Source of the DNA: Hyparrhenia diplandra
Lineage: Eukaryota; Streptophyta; Magnoliopsida; Poales; Poaceae
Direction of reading: 5' to 3'
Length of the DNA: 64,000 bases
Assembly (NCBI GenBank): GCA_015847255.1
Contig: JADLZK010007654.1
Location: 1-64,000, forward strand
Part shown: positions 1-11,537 of the stretch, one piece after another
Layout: each line of letters starts with the position of its first letter
How positions within the stretch are numbered: position 1 is the stretch's first letter
Notes under the pieces: model-generated
The model's input: only the letters and a program-made list of their open reading frames with translations
Databases searched by the model: none
Told to the model about the DNA's origin: nothing
Position numbers and translations under genes: made by a program

Positions 1-649
1 CGCTCATCAAGGTGCTGCTGGAGAAAGGGTACCACGTCAAGACGACGGTGAGGAACCCCGGTTGGTCCGCTCCCTCTTTTCGTTCCTGTTTCTCTCGGAA
101 AGGCGAAATCCCTCCAGTGTTGTTGTGGCGAAATTCGACAGTAAATTAGAAAGGTTCAGAAATCCGATTGTACCTCCAGTTTTTGAGTCAAGATTCTAAA
201 TCACCAAACGTGCTTGGCCGTTTTGATTCTGAAACCGCAGATGACATGGCGAAGAACTCCCACCTCAAGGACCTGCAGGCGCTCGGCCACCTGGAGGTCC
301 TCCGCGCCGACCTCGACGAAGAAGGCAGCTTCGACGACGCCGTCGCCGGCTGCGACTACGCTTTCCTCGTCGCCGCACCGGTGAACCTCAACTCCGGGTT
401 CCGTGATCATCAGGCCGGAGCTGCAAGGCGACGGGCATGTGCTCGACGAGGAGTCCTGGTCCGACGTCGATTACCTCACCGCCACCAAGTCCGGCATCTG
501 GGTACTTACACGTGCACCCACGCATCACTTCTGGTCCCGCTCGTTCTTCCATGCTCTGAAACGCATTGTCTGTGTCTGTCGCAGGCGTACCCGGTGTCCA
601 AGGTGCTTCTGAGAAGGCTGCGAGCAGGTTCGCGGAGGACCACGGCATC

Positions 650-1253
650 GGGGCGTGTTAAGTGCCGACCATGCGGCCCACGAACGGCCCAGCAAAGCCC
701 GCTCCGACGCCCGTCCTTCTTCTTCCTCGCTGACCGTCGCCCCCGCCGCCACCGCCTCCGCCCCACCCGCGCCCGGCGCCGTAGGGAGGCTTCGGCGTCG
801 GCGGCGCTGATCCCTTCCCCCCTTCCTTCTTCTTCTTCTCCTCCCTCGAATCGCGCCCGCCGCCGCCATGGACGACCTTGAACTCCCCGCCCGCCGGCCC
901 ATACCCATCCGGATGGGTCTCTCCGCCCCCGGGCTCGGCGGCGCCCCCCGCCCGCCGAGCTCACCGCCGGCCGAGCCGCTGCCGCCGCCCGTGTCGACGG
1001 CCCGCGCCAGCCGGGCCGGGCTCTTCTATGGCACGGGAGGCATGGAGGGGAGGGAGGTCGACGCGACGAGCTCCAACCCTGCAAGCGGCACGGGCGATGG
1101 CTGCAACCCTAAAGCGAGGCGACGAGGCTGCCCGACGGCGGCGATGTCGCTGAGGAAGAAGACAACGACCCAGGGCTTGTTGGGCTATTGGGCGGTCGGT
1201 TGGGCCGACTGGTCATTGGCGGCGTACCGGCCGGGTCGGGCGCTAACATTCGC
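650..1253. mobile_element. GC-rich MULE-like (possibly Pack-MULE) insertion in exon 4 of the first ANR copy
   Basis: About 604 bases separate the two halves of exon 4. The flanks repeat ccacggcatc (640-649) and ccacgacatc (1254-1263), 9 of 10 identical, as expected for a 9-10 base MULE target duplication. The ends carry a short imperfect inverted repeat (tgttaagtgccgacc on the left; tgttagcgcccgacc read from the right end). The inside is very GC-rich and has an open frame from 868 rich in Pro, Arg and Ala, which looks like a captured first exon of an unrelated gene. I do not recognise the donor gene. Confidence 0.6.
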
Positions 1254-1503
1254 CCACGACATCAGACTGGTCACCACCGTCCCGTGGTCACCGATGGAGC
1301 CGCCAGCCTGAGCGCCCGCCAGCGTCGTCCTTAGCGTTTGGCGCCGCTGAGGGGCCATGGAGCTGTCCGGCATCTTGGCGTTGGTCCACGTCGGTGACCT
1401 CGCCGCCGGAGGTGTTCGCCGCCCGAGGCGGCGGCGGCTGGGAGGTACAGACCGCTGGCGGCCTCAACACGACCGTCCGCGAGCTTCGCACGCGTTTCTG
1501 TTC

Positions 1504-2313
1504 TTTTTTTTTTTTTGAGAAGGAAAATGTATTAATTTTTGGTGCATTACAATTGGGCCCCTTTTACAAAGAAATCCTAAGAAAGGAAAATTACAAAGAA
1601 GTCGATCTAAAACTCGCTCATCTTCCTCGAAACCTTCGGAGATCCGTTCGTCACCGCCGCCGGCCGCTTTCCCAATCGCCGCCGAGCACTGCAGCCAAAC
1701 TCCACAAGGTGGAGGCCGCAGAGGAGGGCTACCGGCGGCGAACCGCCGAGTACACCGCCTCCCCAAAGATCGGCCAACTCCGTACCCACGACGCATCCTT
1801 CCCGATTCTACCACCGGCAATCCGAGCAAAGCTGGGATCTTCACCACGTAACATCTTCCTCAAGATTAACAGGCCAACGGCATCATCACACGAAGAAGAC
1901 GACGATGTGCCGCCCTCGACTCCCGGATGTCTCCCGGCCTCTCTCGACGTCGGAGAAGATCGCCATCGAGAACGGAAGAAGCGGGAGAAATTTATTCCCA
2001 GCGCCCGCCGCCCCGCATCGCCCGGCGCCGCCAGAAAAAGCAAACCAGAGGAGCCACGCTCCTCCCAAAAACCTAACTCCCACCGTCGAACATCGGGCGG
2101 CGAGCAAACCTTAGACCTAAGATACGACCAAGACCCTTTAAGACAGACGGACCTCCGCTCCTCGTCACCGCCCGGCAGCGAGGTCGGAGGTGAGAGAGCG
2201 GGGGCCGTACTCGCGGCGGCGGCGGTGTTCCGCTTCGGCTTTTTTTTTCGCAAGGACGAAGCCCTAGGCGGTGTTCACGATTATCTGCACGTTTACGGTT
2301 CAAAAAAATCCCA
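1504..2313 (-). mobile_element. Poly(A)-tailed retroposon inserted in reverse in exon 5
   Basis: A T-run at 1504-1515 marks the poly(A) tail of an element on the minus strand. The flanks repeat cgtttctgttc (1493-1503) and cgtttcctgttc (2314-2325), a target duplication with one indel, and the host exon reads on directly after it. The element is about 810 bases. Its minus strand has an open frame (2253-1729) with low-complexity, Arg/Ser-rich sequence and no domain I can name. It is a LINE-derived or SINE-like retroposon; reverse transcriptase is not visible. Confidence 0.7.
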
Positions 2314-2605
2314 CGTTTCCTGTTCGAGAAGTACACGCAGTACACTGTGAAAACGAATCTGCTGTAAGCTTTGAACTCTGACACTTTCTTTGCACTGAAG
2401 AACGACCGAACGATGACGGTTTATTTATGTGTGTTTCGTCCACTTCGCCTGCAGCTCCGGCGAGCTGCTCGAGAAGCCGAGAGTGTGCCTCTCGTCGGCG
2501 AAGCCGCTCGGGGAAGGGTTCGACTACAAGTACAAGATACTGGATGGGATGTACGACGACATGATCAACTACGGCAAGGCCTTGGGGATTCTGCCCGAAA
2601 AATGA

Positions 2606-3440
2606 TGGGAGAGTGTTTGTTTAGGAGATTTTCCAACGAGCCATTTTCAGACTACCAATTTACAGCTTTCATATTCCCGCAAGTCCCTCTCACCCCCTTT
2701 TCATCACGCGATTTTCATAATGGCAAGTATATATCTTAAAACACTAAACGAAATCGAGAATTTAATAAATTTTCCTAACATTGAGATCTATAAAAAGCCT
2801 TTAATCCTGGTGATTTCGGCTACTGTACATTAACAGTAAGAACCAAGCATCAACGCGCGTCCAATCCTCCGAATCTATGGTTACGAACGTCCATAATCAC
2901 AGTGCATTAACAGTACCGACCAGGCCCACCACCCTCTGGCCCAGCCCGATCCACATCTGTCTCCTCTCCCGAAACTTCCCCTGCCTCCTCGACCGGCCCC
3001 TGTCCTCCCGAGAATTCTCCTGACGTGTTGCGACTTCTTCCGCTCCGGCCCCGATCCAGCGCCGCCGTTGCCTCCCGCGTCCCTCCCCACCTGTCCGCTA
3101 CTCTCCACCGCGGCTACCTCGCGTCCAGGAGCTCGATCCACGTCACTTACTCTTCCTCGCTCGCCACTGGCACCGGCACGCTCGGCGCCTGCCTCTGACG
3201 ACAGCCGCTTGCCTCTTCCTCTCCGCCGATTGCAACTTCGCCCGCCGCTCGCCCTCTTCTTCATCTTCTCCTTCGTCCCATGGCCTGTCCAGCGGCGCCG
3301 AGTCAACCACGTTCCTCAACCAAGCCTCACCAACAGAGGCCACGAGGTGAAAACCTTCTCCGTTTTCCTCCCTCTAATTCCTCCGAACGATACGCATATG
3401 ACTTATTCAGTTTGTATTTTTCCTGGCACATCTGCTACAT
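2606..3440. other. Intergenic DNA with a GC-rich patch
   Basis: The 3' flank of the first ANR copy is AT-rich to about 2860. From 2900 to 3350 there is a C-rich stretch with short open frames on both strands but no recognisable domain and no clear splice sites. I do not support a gene here. Confidence 0.5.
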
Positions 3441-3685
3441 ACTCCCTCTCCGTCCCAAATGTTTGTGGATTACCGCTTCCCGGAAAACTAACGCCAAGTA
3501 ATTATATATTAAAAATATATAAATATTTATGCTAAGTAATTAGTATCATTGGAAAGATCTTTTCGTCCTAGTTTTTTAACAAATTTATTTGGAGATTTAA
3601 ATGTTACACGTATTTTGTATAAACTTACCAAAAGTTGTGTAGACGAAACCAACGGCGACGGGTCAAATAGGGATGGGAGGGAGTA
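3441..3685. mobile_element. Stowaway-type MITE
   Basis: It starts with actccctctccgtccc and ends with gggatgggagggagt, which are inverted copies, and is flanked by TA. The AT-rich interior matches, in inverted orientation, the element at 30226-30454, so both belong to one family (Tc1/mariner type). Confidence 0.85.
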
Positions 3686-4937
3686 TTACCTTAATCTCTA
3701 CCTATCGAATCCAGAGCTCAAGCTCAGGCAGGTGGCGTGGCCACGTCGCCTCCAATTCCCCGGCCGGCCGATCGGGCGTGTCAACGGTCCATATTATGCG
3801 AGTCCGAATTTTGCAATAAGACCCTCGATTTTATAGAAATCAACCTGCGGTCCATCCGCCTCGGTCCGTCCGCCTTGCCTTCGCTGCCAGTTCTCGGGGT
3901 CTCCGAAAGCGCCGCAGACGGCTTAAAAAGCGCCCTACCCCGCGATCTACCTTTGCTCGGGCCGATTGTGCCATAGCCCCGGCCGGGGGTGGCGCAGGAA
4001 GGCGTGGGCGACCCCGGCCGGGGGGCAACGAGGAGGCGCCGCGCCGCGCCCCGGGAGGAGCGCCCGGGGGCCGGCCACGCGGCCGAGCCCGCCCCGGAGA
4101 ACTCCGCTGGGCGGAGGCGCACCGCCGGTCCGCGCGCTCCTTGTGGGATGGGTGCGCCACCGGGCCAAACCCGGCGAGGGCGCGATGGCGATGCGGAGCC
4201 GCGGTTTGCGCGGTAAGGGAGACGCTGACCGGCAACGGGCGGATCTACGGGCTTCGCTGAGCTACGGAGCATGATGGGTCCCCGCCTCACGGATGCCGTC
4301 GCCGCTCGACGCGACGCCGCAATCTGGGCGGACGAACGCTCGCTCGGAGTTTCTACGGGAAAGGTGATTTGCCTTCGCCGCTACGGGCGAAGTCATGAAA
4401 CCGCCGCCTCACGCGGTGCCGGCTGGGCGCTGCGCGCTGCCGATCAGGATCCGCCGCCGGGTCGTCCGGGGCGCGAAGATCGCCATCGCTGTGCGCCGCG
4501 GGGTCGAGAGAGGGAGAGGGAGAAGAAGACAAGGCCGGGGTGCGGCGGCGGCTACCACGCCAGTAGCCGAAGGCCGGTCGCCGCCGCCGTGCTCGCTCCC
4601 GCCTCCCAGCTTGCTTGCCCTTTCTCGTTGTCTCTTGTTTCCTCGTCTCTTCCCGACCGCACCCACGTGAGAAGGCGCGAGCAAGGCAAGGCACCGACGA
4701 CGATATACAAGGAGGCTAGCAAGAGCACATGGCCACGCCGCACCGACCAATAGAGTCAAGCCACGATCTCGACCGCGGGCCCCATCCGTCATTAACCCCA
4801 CTTCCTTCCCTTCTTCCGTAGACACGGTCTACACAAACCAAGTGAGGGAAGAGCTACATGCACCCGGAATGTACACCGAATATTAAAACGGTAAGTAATA
4901 ATAACAGTAAAAATTTTCTAGAAAATTTCTAAATAAC
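3686..4937. other. Mostly GC-rich intergenic segment, no supported gene
   Basis: From about 3840 to 4700 the sequence is very GC-rich, with overlapping open frames on both strands that look like base-composition artefacts: Arg, Pro, Ala and Gly dominate, and there are no domains. It may be a captured or transposon-derived segment. I found no matching ends. Confidence 0.4.
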
Positions 4938-4939
4938 TA

Positions 4940-5087
4940 CTCCCTCCGTTCTAAATTATAGTTCACTTTGGTTTTTCTAGATTCATTTCTTTTACTATGT
5001 ATCTAGACATAGTGTATAACTAGGTGTCTGCAAAAATCAATGTATCTAGAAAAACAAAAGTGAACTACAATTTAAAAACGGAGGGAG
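4940..5087. mobile_element. Stowaway-type MITE
   Basis: The ends ctccctccgttctaaatt and aatttaaaaacggagggag are inverted repeats flanked by TA. About 150 bases, with longer internal arms (the atagttcactttg arm pairs with the caaaagtgaactac arm). Confidence 0.88.
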
Positions 5088-5648
5088 TAGATTAGTTGTA
5101 GACCCACGCCGGACTGCCACCGATGCCCGGCCACGGACGCTCCCTTCTCCGTCGCCCCGCCTCTCTCTCTCTCTTTCTTTCCCTCCCTCTCTTTCTGTCC
5201 ACACGCTGCGATTGGGAAGAAATGAGGACGACTGACCGTCCGGGGCGGCCGGCCATATCCCCCAAACCAATGACGCGACACCTCACCCCTTTGGACCCAG
5301 TGTTCAAAAAAATTTTGTTTAGCCCCAAAATTTTACTGTGGTTTAGCCACTTAGATTTTTTTAATATAACTTATAAAGTTCAATTCAATCAAATTTTACT
5401 ATGGTTTCGACAGTACAGATTTCTATGTTTTAAAGATCCCACAAAATGGTACTCTAACTAACATTTTAAGGCACTTATTTTTTCCCCTTAAGTCCTATAA
5501 TAATATATATTATCCCATTACGAAATTAACCTATGATTCTCTAATTAAATAGACAGTTTTATTTTTTCAAACAATGGTTTATGAAAATATATTATTAAGA
5601 CTAATAACTTATAGCCTACCAAATTTTAAGACGTTTGCTTCATACATA

Positions 5649-5884
5649 CTCCCTCCATTCCAAATTATAAAGTCGTTTGACTTTTTTTAAACTTTAAGTT
5701 TGACCACTCGTCTTATTCAAAAAATTTATGTAAATATCATCAAATTTAAGCTATTTTTGAAGATTTTATATTAACAAAACAACCCACAAAAAGAAATAAA
5801 AATTTGCACAAATTTTTGAATAAGACGAGTGGTCAAACTTAGGGACAAAAAAGTCAAACGACTTATAAATTGGGATGGAGGGAG
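5649..5884. mobile_element. Stowaway-type MITE with long inverted arms
   Basis: It begins ctccctccattccaaatta and ends gggatggagggag, flanked by TA. The arms continue far inward: aagtcgtttgac pairs with gtcaaacgactt, and tttgaccactcgtcttatt pairs with aataagacgagtggtcaaa. The whole 236-base element can fold on itself. Confidence 0.9.
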
Positions 5885-6091
5885 TACATAATATCAATAT
5901 CGTATGCAGTAGTGCAATTTCGAATATACAGTACTAACGCTGTAGTTTCTCTAACTATATCGATTTTACATATTAAAGTATATACGTTTCTTCATACCTT
6001 CTCAGCATAGCTCTAGAAAACTGTCAAGGTAAATTTTTCATCAATATCTCAACTAACATTTGCAAAATAGAATCATCACAAGATTTTACCC

Positions 6092-6194
6092 TCTCTGTAT
6101 ACTAAAGACGAGATAACATGTTTATTTCATGATAGATATATCCTCCACTGGCCTCCTCCATGGGGGCGCGGCAAAGCCGCGCTAGAGTTTCTAG
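6092..6194 (+). mobile_element. Short Helitron-like element (3' end clear, 5' end tentative)
   Basis: A hairpin GCGCGGCAAAGCCGCGC (6166-6182) is followed eight bases later by CTAG (6191-6194) and then T, the classic Helitron 3' terminus. A possible 5' end, TCTCTGTATACTAAAG, starts at 6092. The base before it is C, not the usual A, so the element could be longer or truncated. Confidence 0.55.
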
Positions 6195-7090
6195 TAACTC
6201 CTAAATCCTAATGTACACTCTCTGACGGATATGCTCCTTTTTCCAATGATTTAGTGCCTACTGTGGAATACCTACACAACCACACTTTATGTGTGCTTCC
6301 ATTTTTTTTCCTCCTTCTGACATCACTTTAATTTATTTGTATACCTATCCTATTTCAGGATACATTTTCACAACAAAATGGAACAATTATCATCCACTGG
6401 TGTCACTAAATGACCTTCAGCAGCAACATGGCCAGTACCACAATATGGTAATGCCAATTACAAAAAACGATCTTAGCTTCTCACATGCATTACCTCAGTA
6501 CAATGATTTTTTGGTAATATATCAGCAAGTAGCCGTCCAATGCAGGTGCAACAGCCTAAATGCATTTTTTGTATATTCCCTTTCCTGCTTCAGTGCTTCG
6601 TAACTGCCTGCTCAATCGTTTCCAGGTTATTGGAATGCTACTAGCACCACACAGCCAACCATGTCTATTGCACAGGTACTTTCCTTATTTTCTACCTCTA
6701 TTCACAATTTCAGAAAACCTGGATAGGCTGATTTTAGCTGTACAATTACATGCTGCTGTTCTAAAACACATATTCATCTCAGAAATTCGAAGTCACTTAC
6801 AGGTTTGGTTTTTTTTTTTTTTTTTTTTTGCAACAACCACCCCTTCCCTATCCAATATTGTTATATACATTGTCACATTCTCTGTCGACCTCTCTATACA
6901 AAATAAAATTGCACTGCAGTTATCTAGATCTTCCTGACCCCACAAGTTATCATCATATTTTCCATGCTTCTATGCAAAGAAAATGCCTCTAAATTCGAGG
7001 ATCCAGAATGCAAATTAGTATATAAGATTGTAAATTTTAATTATTTTTACTCCCAGCAATAACTCATGATATTTTTTATTTCACCACCCA
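6195..7090. other. AT-rich intergenic DNA
   Basis: No gene is supported. It contains a run of about 20 T at 6808-6830 and short T/C-rich tracts. Open frames are short and lack domains. Confidence 0.5.
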
Positions 7091-7682
7091 TCTATACTAC
7101 CTTCAAAGCGCCTATTGCTGCTCCCTCATCCTCTGATGTTGCTACATTCTCCAGGAGCCTGCACTCCAAAGTACACAACACTGAGTATTTTCGATACCAA
7201 AGGATCACAACATTAACATCGTCAACCAACTTCTTTCAATAAAAAACTGCTGCTGCTGATCACATAATCTGTTCCATTTTGCAGGTATCTTTCATATGGA
7301 TAGCCTGCTTCCTACCTCTACATTACACATTCTCTCTGCTATCTCTACTTTACACCTTTTAGTACAACACATGCTACTAAACAGCTTCCCTGTTTATAAG
7401 GTAGGATTTGGTTAGGACTACCATGGAACCTATGTATAAACCTTACTTTTCACCCACTATGTATGCCAACAAACAGTACAAAATTGTAATACATACTTAC
7501 ATGCTCTCTGTTTCTTCTTTGCCTTTTGGAGAACAAATTTTCTCATATCTTCCAGGTCCAAACTATATTAACATTAACCTGCAAAAGGGTCAATAACAAC
7601 CCATCTTCAACTAATTATACCATTCCCTTTTCCCCAAGTGTGACCATAGCTGCCCCGTGCGAAGCACGGGGTTCCCTGCTAG
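7091..7682 (+). mobile_element. Non-autonomous Helitron
   Basis: The 5' end TCTATACTACC is preceded by A. The 3' end has a hairpin ccccgtgcgaagcacgggg (7653-7671), then seven bases, then CTAG (7679-7682), followed by T. Insertion between A and T with no target duplication, a TC start and a hairpin-CTAG end are the Helitron hallmarks. The 592-base interior has no helicase. Confidence 0.8.
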
Positions 7683-8049
7683 TTTATTTCAAATGTTGTC
7701 AATACAAAATAAGAAAAATGCTCTATAATTTTTTTTTCATAAAGTAATGCGCCTTTTTGGACAGAAAAAATAGTGTGCCTTGTTTGATTGTTGCTTTGGT
7801 GCCTTTGTTTTGCCTTTGTGGTGGTCGAGTGAAAAAAAAGGAATTTCTAGAAGCTTGATCTAACCCCGACTAGGCCCTTTTTTTTTTTTTGAAAATAAAA
7901 CCTTCAAAAGCTACATTTCAAATTGAGATCAAAGCTTGCTTTGAAAAGCTCTGTCAAGTGTTTAAATTCTCTAAATGTTTTTCACATCTCCAAAATGAAT
8001 CAAAATCAAAACCCCAAAATGCCTCCCCAATTTTTTGTTTGAAACCATG

Positions 8050-8530
8050 TTTTTTATCGCGGGGCTATCAAAAATAGCGGCAGCATGTTCTGGCCGTTAT
8101 TTTACGCTTATGCGCCGCTATGGCCGTGCTATAGCGGGCGCTATATGCACAGATAGCGCCAAAGATACTTTTCACGCTATTTGGGCGCTTATAGCGCGCT
8201 ATTTGTATCAAAATATAGGAAATCATGCCAAGTGACAATATTGTGATAAATCATGCTACAACCAACATAATTTGATAAGTGATAACCATATAATAAAGTT
8301 CTCATCCTCAAAGCAAACAACCATGTAGACATAAATAAAGATTGTCAAGTACATAGCTTAAGTAAACAACCATAAAATTCACAAAGGCTCGTCATTGTGT
8401 CAATAGCGCTAGAATAGCACGTTACAACGCTATTTAAGGATAGCGGCGCTATATAGCGTGAAAATGTGCAATTGTGTAGCGAGTTGCTCAAGACTGCTAT
8501 AGCGCCGCCAAATAGCGCTATTTAAATCAT
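8050..8530. repeat. Cluster of ATAGCGC palindromic motifs
   Basis: Two blocks (about 8065-8205 and 8400-8530) are packed with variants of atagcgccgctatagcgc in both orientations, around an AT-rich centre. The right block is partly the reverse complement of the left (for example cacgctattt and aaatagcg). It looks like the subterminal-repeat ends of a DNA transposon; I cannot assign the family. Confidence 0.5.
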
Positions 8531-8683
8531 GGGTTTGAAAATTTGTTTGCAAAGGTGATTTAAAATCTTTTGATAAAAGGAAAATCCCTTTTTCCTCCCA
8601 ACCGTCCTTGTTTTTGGCCATGTTTATAGCTTGCAAACAAATCAACCGACCAAAACCTTGCCACTCAAGCCAACCTAGTTACG

Positions 8684-9423
8684 ATGGCAAGCCCCTACCC
8701 CACCATGCTAGTGTCTAGCCACCTCCTGCACCCCTGGCCACCCCTGGCCACCCCAGGCCTTGCCCAGCCTCCCTTGGCCTGGCTACAGCCGGCCATGGCC
8801 AACCCCTTGCCAGGCTGCAGCTTCAGCAGCCGGCCACCAGCAGCCACAGCAGCCAGCGAGCCTGGCTAGCGCACAGCGGCCCAGCTCAGCCGCAGACGGC
8901 CTCAGCCTGCCTCCCCTCCCACTGGCGCGCGTGCAATGGGCCCTGGCCCAGCTGCCCATCTCAGCACCGCAGCGGCCCGCGTCCCCGCCCCTCAGCCGCT
9001 GCCACACTGGCCCCGCCCGTCAGACCGCGCCGAGCGGTTGACGCCCAGGCTCCATCCGTCAGCGAAAGCAGGCGTCGTCCCCTTGCTCCGAATCGCTCAG
9101 GAGGACGCGCCGCCGCCCGATCTCGCCCATGCGCGCAGCCTGAGGATGGCCGCCGCCTATAAAGGGCCAACCCCTGTGCGCTTCATCCGGTGCCGCAGCC
9201 GCCACCCGAGCCCTAGCTTATGCCGCCGCCACAGCCACGCCGCCGAGCTCCGGGTGCGCCGCCGTCGATCTCCGCCGTGGCTGCGCCCCCGTCGACAAGA
9301 GCATCGCCACGAGCTTCACAACGAGGTAAGGGACCGCCGGTACCCCTTCCTGCTCCCTCTCCCGCTCTCCCATGCCCGCGTGGCCTCGCCGCCGGCCGCC
9401 CGCTGCGCGTCCCGCCAAGTTTT
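8684..9423 (+). other. GC-rich segment with TATA-like box and possible 5' exon
   Basis: The composition shifts abruptly to GC-rich. A TATA-like box (cctataaaggg) lies near 9155. Downstream, GCC-rich sequence leads to a good splice donor (acgag|gtaagg, about 9326), as in the first exon of a plant gene. An open frame at 8936-9697 runs through it but has low-complexity content and no domain. It may be a captured promoter and exon. Low certainty. Confidence 0.35.
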
Positions 9424-9779
9424 TATTCTTGCGCTTCTCAAACTGCAGGACCAACGAGCAACACAAGAATCTTTTGCAGTAAGCCGTCTCGCTGACTATG
9501 GACTCGCCGTGCGCACCCGCGCAGAGTCCGGTTCCACATGGTCAACATCTTGCAGACTAAAATATACTAGTAATTGCCCTTGGGTTCTGTTTCCTGGACC
9601 AGTTCCATCTATTCTTTCCACCCATCAAACTACCCATTCCAAAAAAAAATCTGACCAACACTCTTGTCACTCCAGTTGTCCAGTGTACTACGCTTGAATT
9701 CACATTGGGTTCTCTTCTGTATGTGCTCCTTATCTCAGTCTTGTCAACATCTTGCAGATTAAAATTTAGTTAAGATAAA

Positions 9780-9831
9780 TCAAATACAGTCAACGAATTA
9801 TACTTACTGCTAATTCGTTGACTGTATTTGA
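9780..9831. repeat. Perfect 21-bp stem hairpin
   Basis: The arm caaatacagtcaacgaatta (9781-9800) and its exact reverse complement (9811-9830) are separated by a 10-base loop, tacttactgc. One further outer pair gives 21 bp. A near copy lies at 10010-10067. Confidence 0.9.
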
Positions 9832-10009
9832 CACTAGGAGGAGCTGCCTCAGATCATTGTGGTTTACATTGCACAAAAATTTTAATCTCCAATATGTGAT
9901 CAGACCGAGATAAGACGACTGCAATAACAAGAGTGATAGTCAAAGAAAAAAAAAACTTGGAATGGGTACTTGTGCAAGATAGACCATAGTGATCTGACGG
10001 CTCCTTGGG

Positions 10010-10067
10010 GTGTCAAATACAGTCAACTAATTATACTTACTGCTAATTTGTTGACTGTATTTGACAC
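10010..10067. repeat. 24-bp stem hairpin, copy of the one at 9780
   Basis: Two 24-base arms (10010-10033 and 10044-10067) pair with one mismatch around the same loop, tacttactgc. The arms share the sequence caaatacagtcaac with the first hairpin. Confidence 0.9.
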
Positions 10068-11537
10068 TAGGAGGAGCTGCCTCACATCATTGTGGTTTAC
10101 ATCGCACAAAACTTTAATCTGCAAGATGTTGACCACACTGAGCTAAGACCACTGTAGTGACAAGAGTGATAGTCAAAAAAATAAATATTGGAATGGGTAT
10201 TTCATGGGTGGAAACAATAGATGAAACTGGGCCAAGGAAACAGATCCCAAGGGCAATTACCAGTACATGTTGCGGCATTGACTCAATGAGGTTGATAGCA
10301 CCGTCCATGTGGAACCGACGACGCGCGCTGCCTGAGTGGGGTGCGCACCGGCGAGTCCGGATCAGCGAGACGGCGACTCTTTTTACCCCCAAAGATTCAT
10401 GTGCTGCTCCTACAGTTTGATAAGCGCAAGCTCGTGGCAAGAGAGCCCTTTTATGCATCACCCTGTCCAATTGCCATTTCACCTTGCTCTTTTGTGTTTG
10501 GCGATTCAAATAAATCACTTAGCCAAGCGGTCGAAGTCTAGCATTAACTCGGTTAAGGTACTGTTGTAAACAAAAACTCGGTTAAGGTACTAGTATTATT
10601 TTCATGGCCTCATCGAAAGGTCGAAAAAAAAAAAGGTCATTTCTAGAATTTGTGGAAGCTCAGACACCATTGGAACATCTGGAGCTAAATAGTAGTACTA
10701 GACCTTCTTGCATATTATTTTGTCTTACCTCATTAATAACCTATGACAGAGGCTGCTTGTTCGATAAGCCCTGTCCTTCCCTGTCCTTCTCATTTAATAT
10801 GTAGTGGAGTGAGAATTAAACTGACTTGGGCCAGTTTAAATTAGTTAAGGCTAGTTACTAATTGGGCTAAAAATAAATTTAAATTAACTGAGGTTGACTA
10901 CCTAATTGGCTAACAACTAGTTGAAGACTTGGCAAAAAAAAGTTGGTCCTCATGTTTAGATACATACTCTAAGGGCTAATTTTAACTAATTTTAGCTAAT
11001 TAGTAACGCAATTAGCTCTTGCATCCAAACAGATCCTTACTCTCCATACGTAAACTGGAGGGATTTTTCTTCTATCTATAAATATGCCCAAAAGAGGTCA
11101 AGAATACCCGCATCTGATCTAACTTCGATTTGTTGAAAGAGCATATTAGTCATTATGATGTTAACCATAAAATCACAAAAATACTATTAGAAACCCATAA
11201 AATTTGTTTCCAAATGCCTATTGCGTCGCAAAAAAAAAGGAGTCATGCCTATTCGTTAAGTATAACAATTTCCTGTAATATACAATTCATTTCATTGTAT
11301 GTCTAATAATAAGGAAAGTGTAATTTTAATGCACGATTGACTTCCATCCAAATGAACAAGAAAGGCCTTCCATCTAGATTGAAAATGTTCTATGCCTTTC
11401 CATATATAGTTGTCAACTAGTTTCTTAAAAATGCAGTTAAAAGTATGATGGTTTCAGCTGATGGGTTCAAAAGATGAGTGATTCTCGGTGAAGGTTGGCG
11501 ATACAACTTTTGTTCTGATTCAGCTTTGTTGGTGCAG

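Larger units (their letters stand above)
1..2605 (+). pseudogene. ANR/DFR-like reductase pseudogene, interrupted by two insertions (5' end outside window)
   Basis: Remains of an anthocyanidin-reductase-like NADPH reductase of the extended SDR family. Pieces seen: end of exon 1 (1-60, LIKVLLEKGYHVKTTVRNP); exon 2 (from 241) joined directly to the later part of exon 3 (ending 501) with intron 2 between them lost; exon 4 from 584 with YPVSK, the YxxxK catalytic motif; rest of exon 4 and exon 5 from about 1254 to 1503; end of exon 5 at about 2314-2352; exon 6 at 2455-2605, ending at TGA. Lesions: the deletion joining exons 2 and 3 at about 393 also shifts the frame; one base is missing after YPVSKVL (about 609); an insertion at 650-1253 splits exon 4; a poly(A)-tailed insertion at 1504-2313 splits exon 5. 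It cannot give a working enzyme. Assignment rests on near identity with the copies at 18.7k and 24k. Confidence 0.9.
9424..10437. repeat. 1-kb inverted duplication with nested hairpins
   Basis: The left arm (about 9424-9700) is matched in reverse complement by about 10163-10437. Landmarks are gcgcttctcaaactg / cagtttgataagcgc, gccgtctcgctga / tcagcgagacggc, ggttccacatgg / ccatgtggaacc and acccattcc / ggaatgggt. Inner segments (cttgtcaacatcttgcag and its reverse complement) also repeat, and two compact hairpins sit at 9780-9831 and 10010-10067. Arm identity is high but not perfect. Confidence 0.8.

Noticed and set aside
3840..4825. Overlapping GC-rich frames as genes
   Set aside because: Low-complexity Arg/Pro/Ala content on both strands, no domain, no splice sites.
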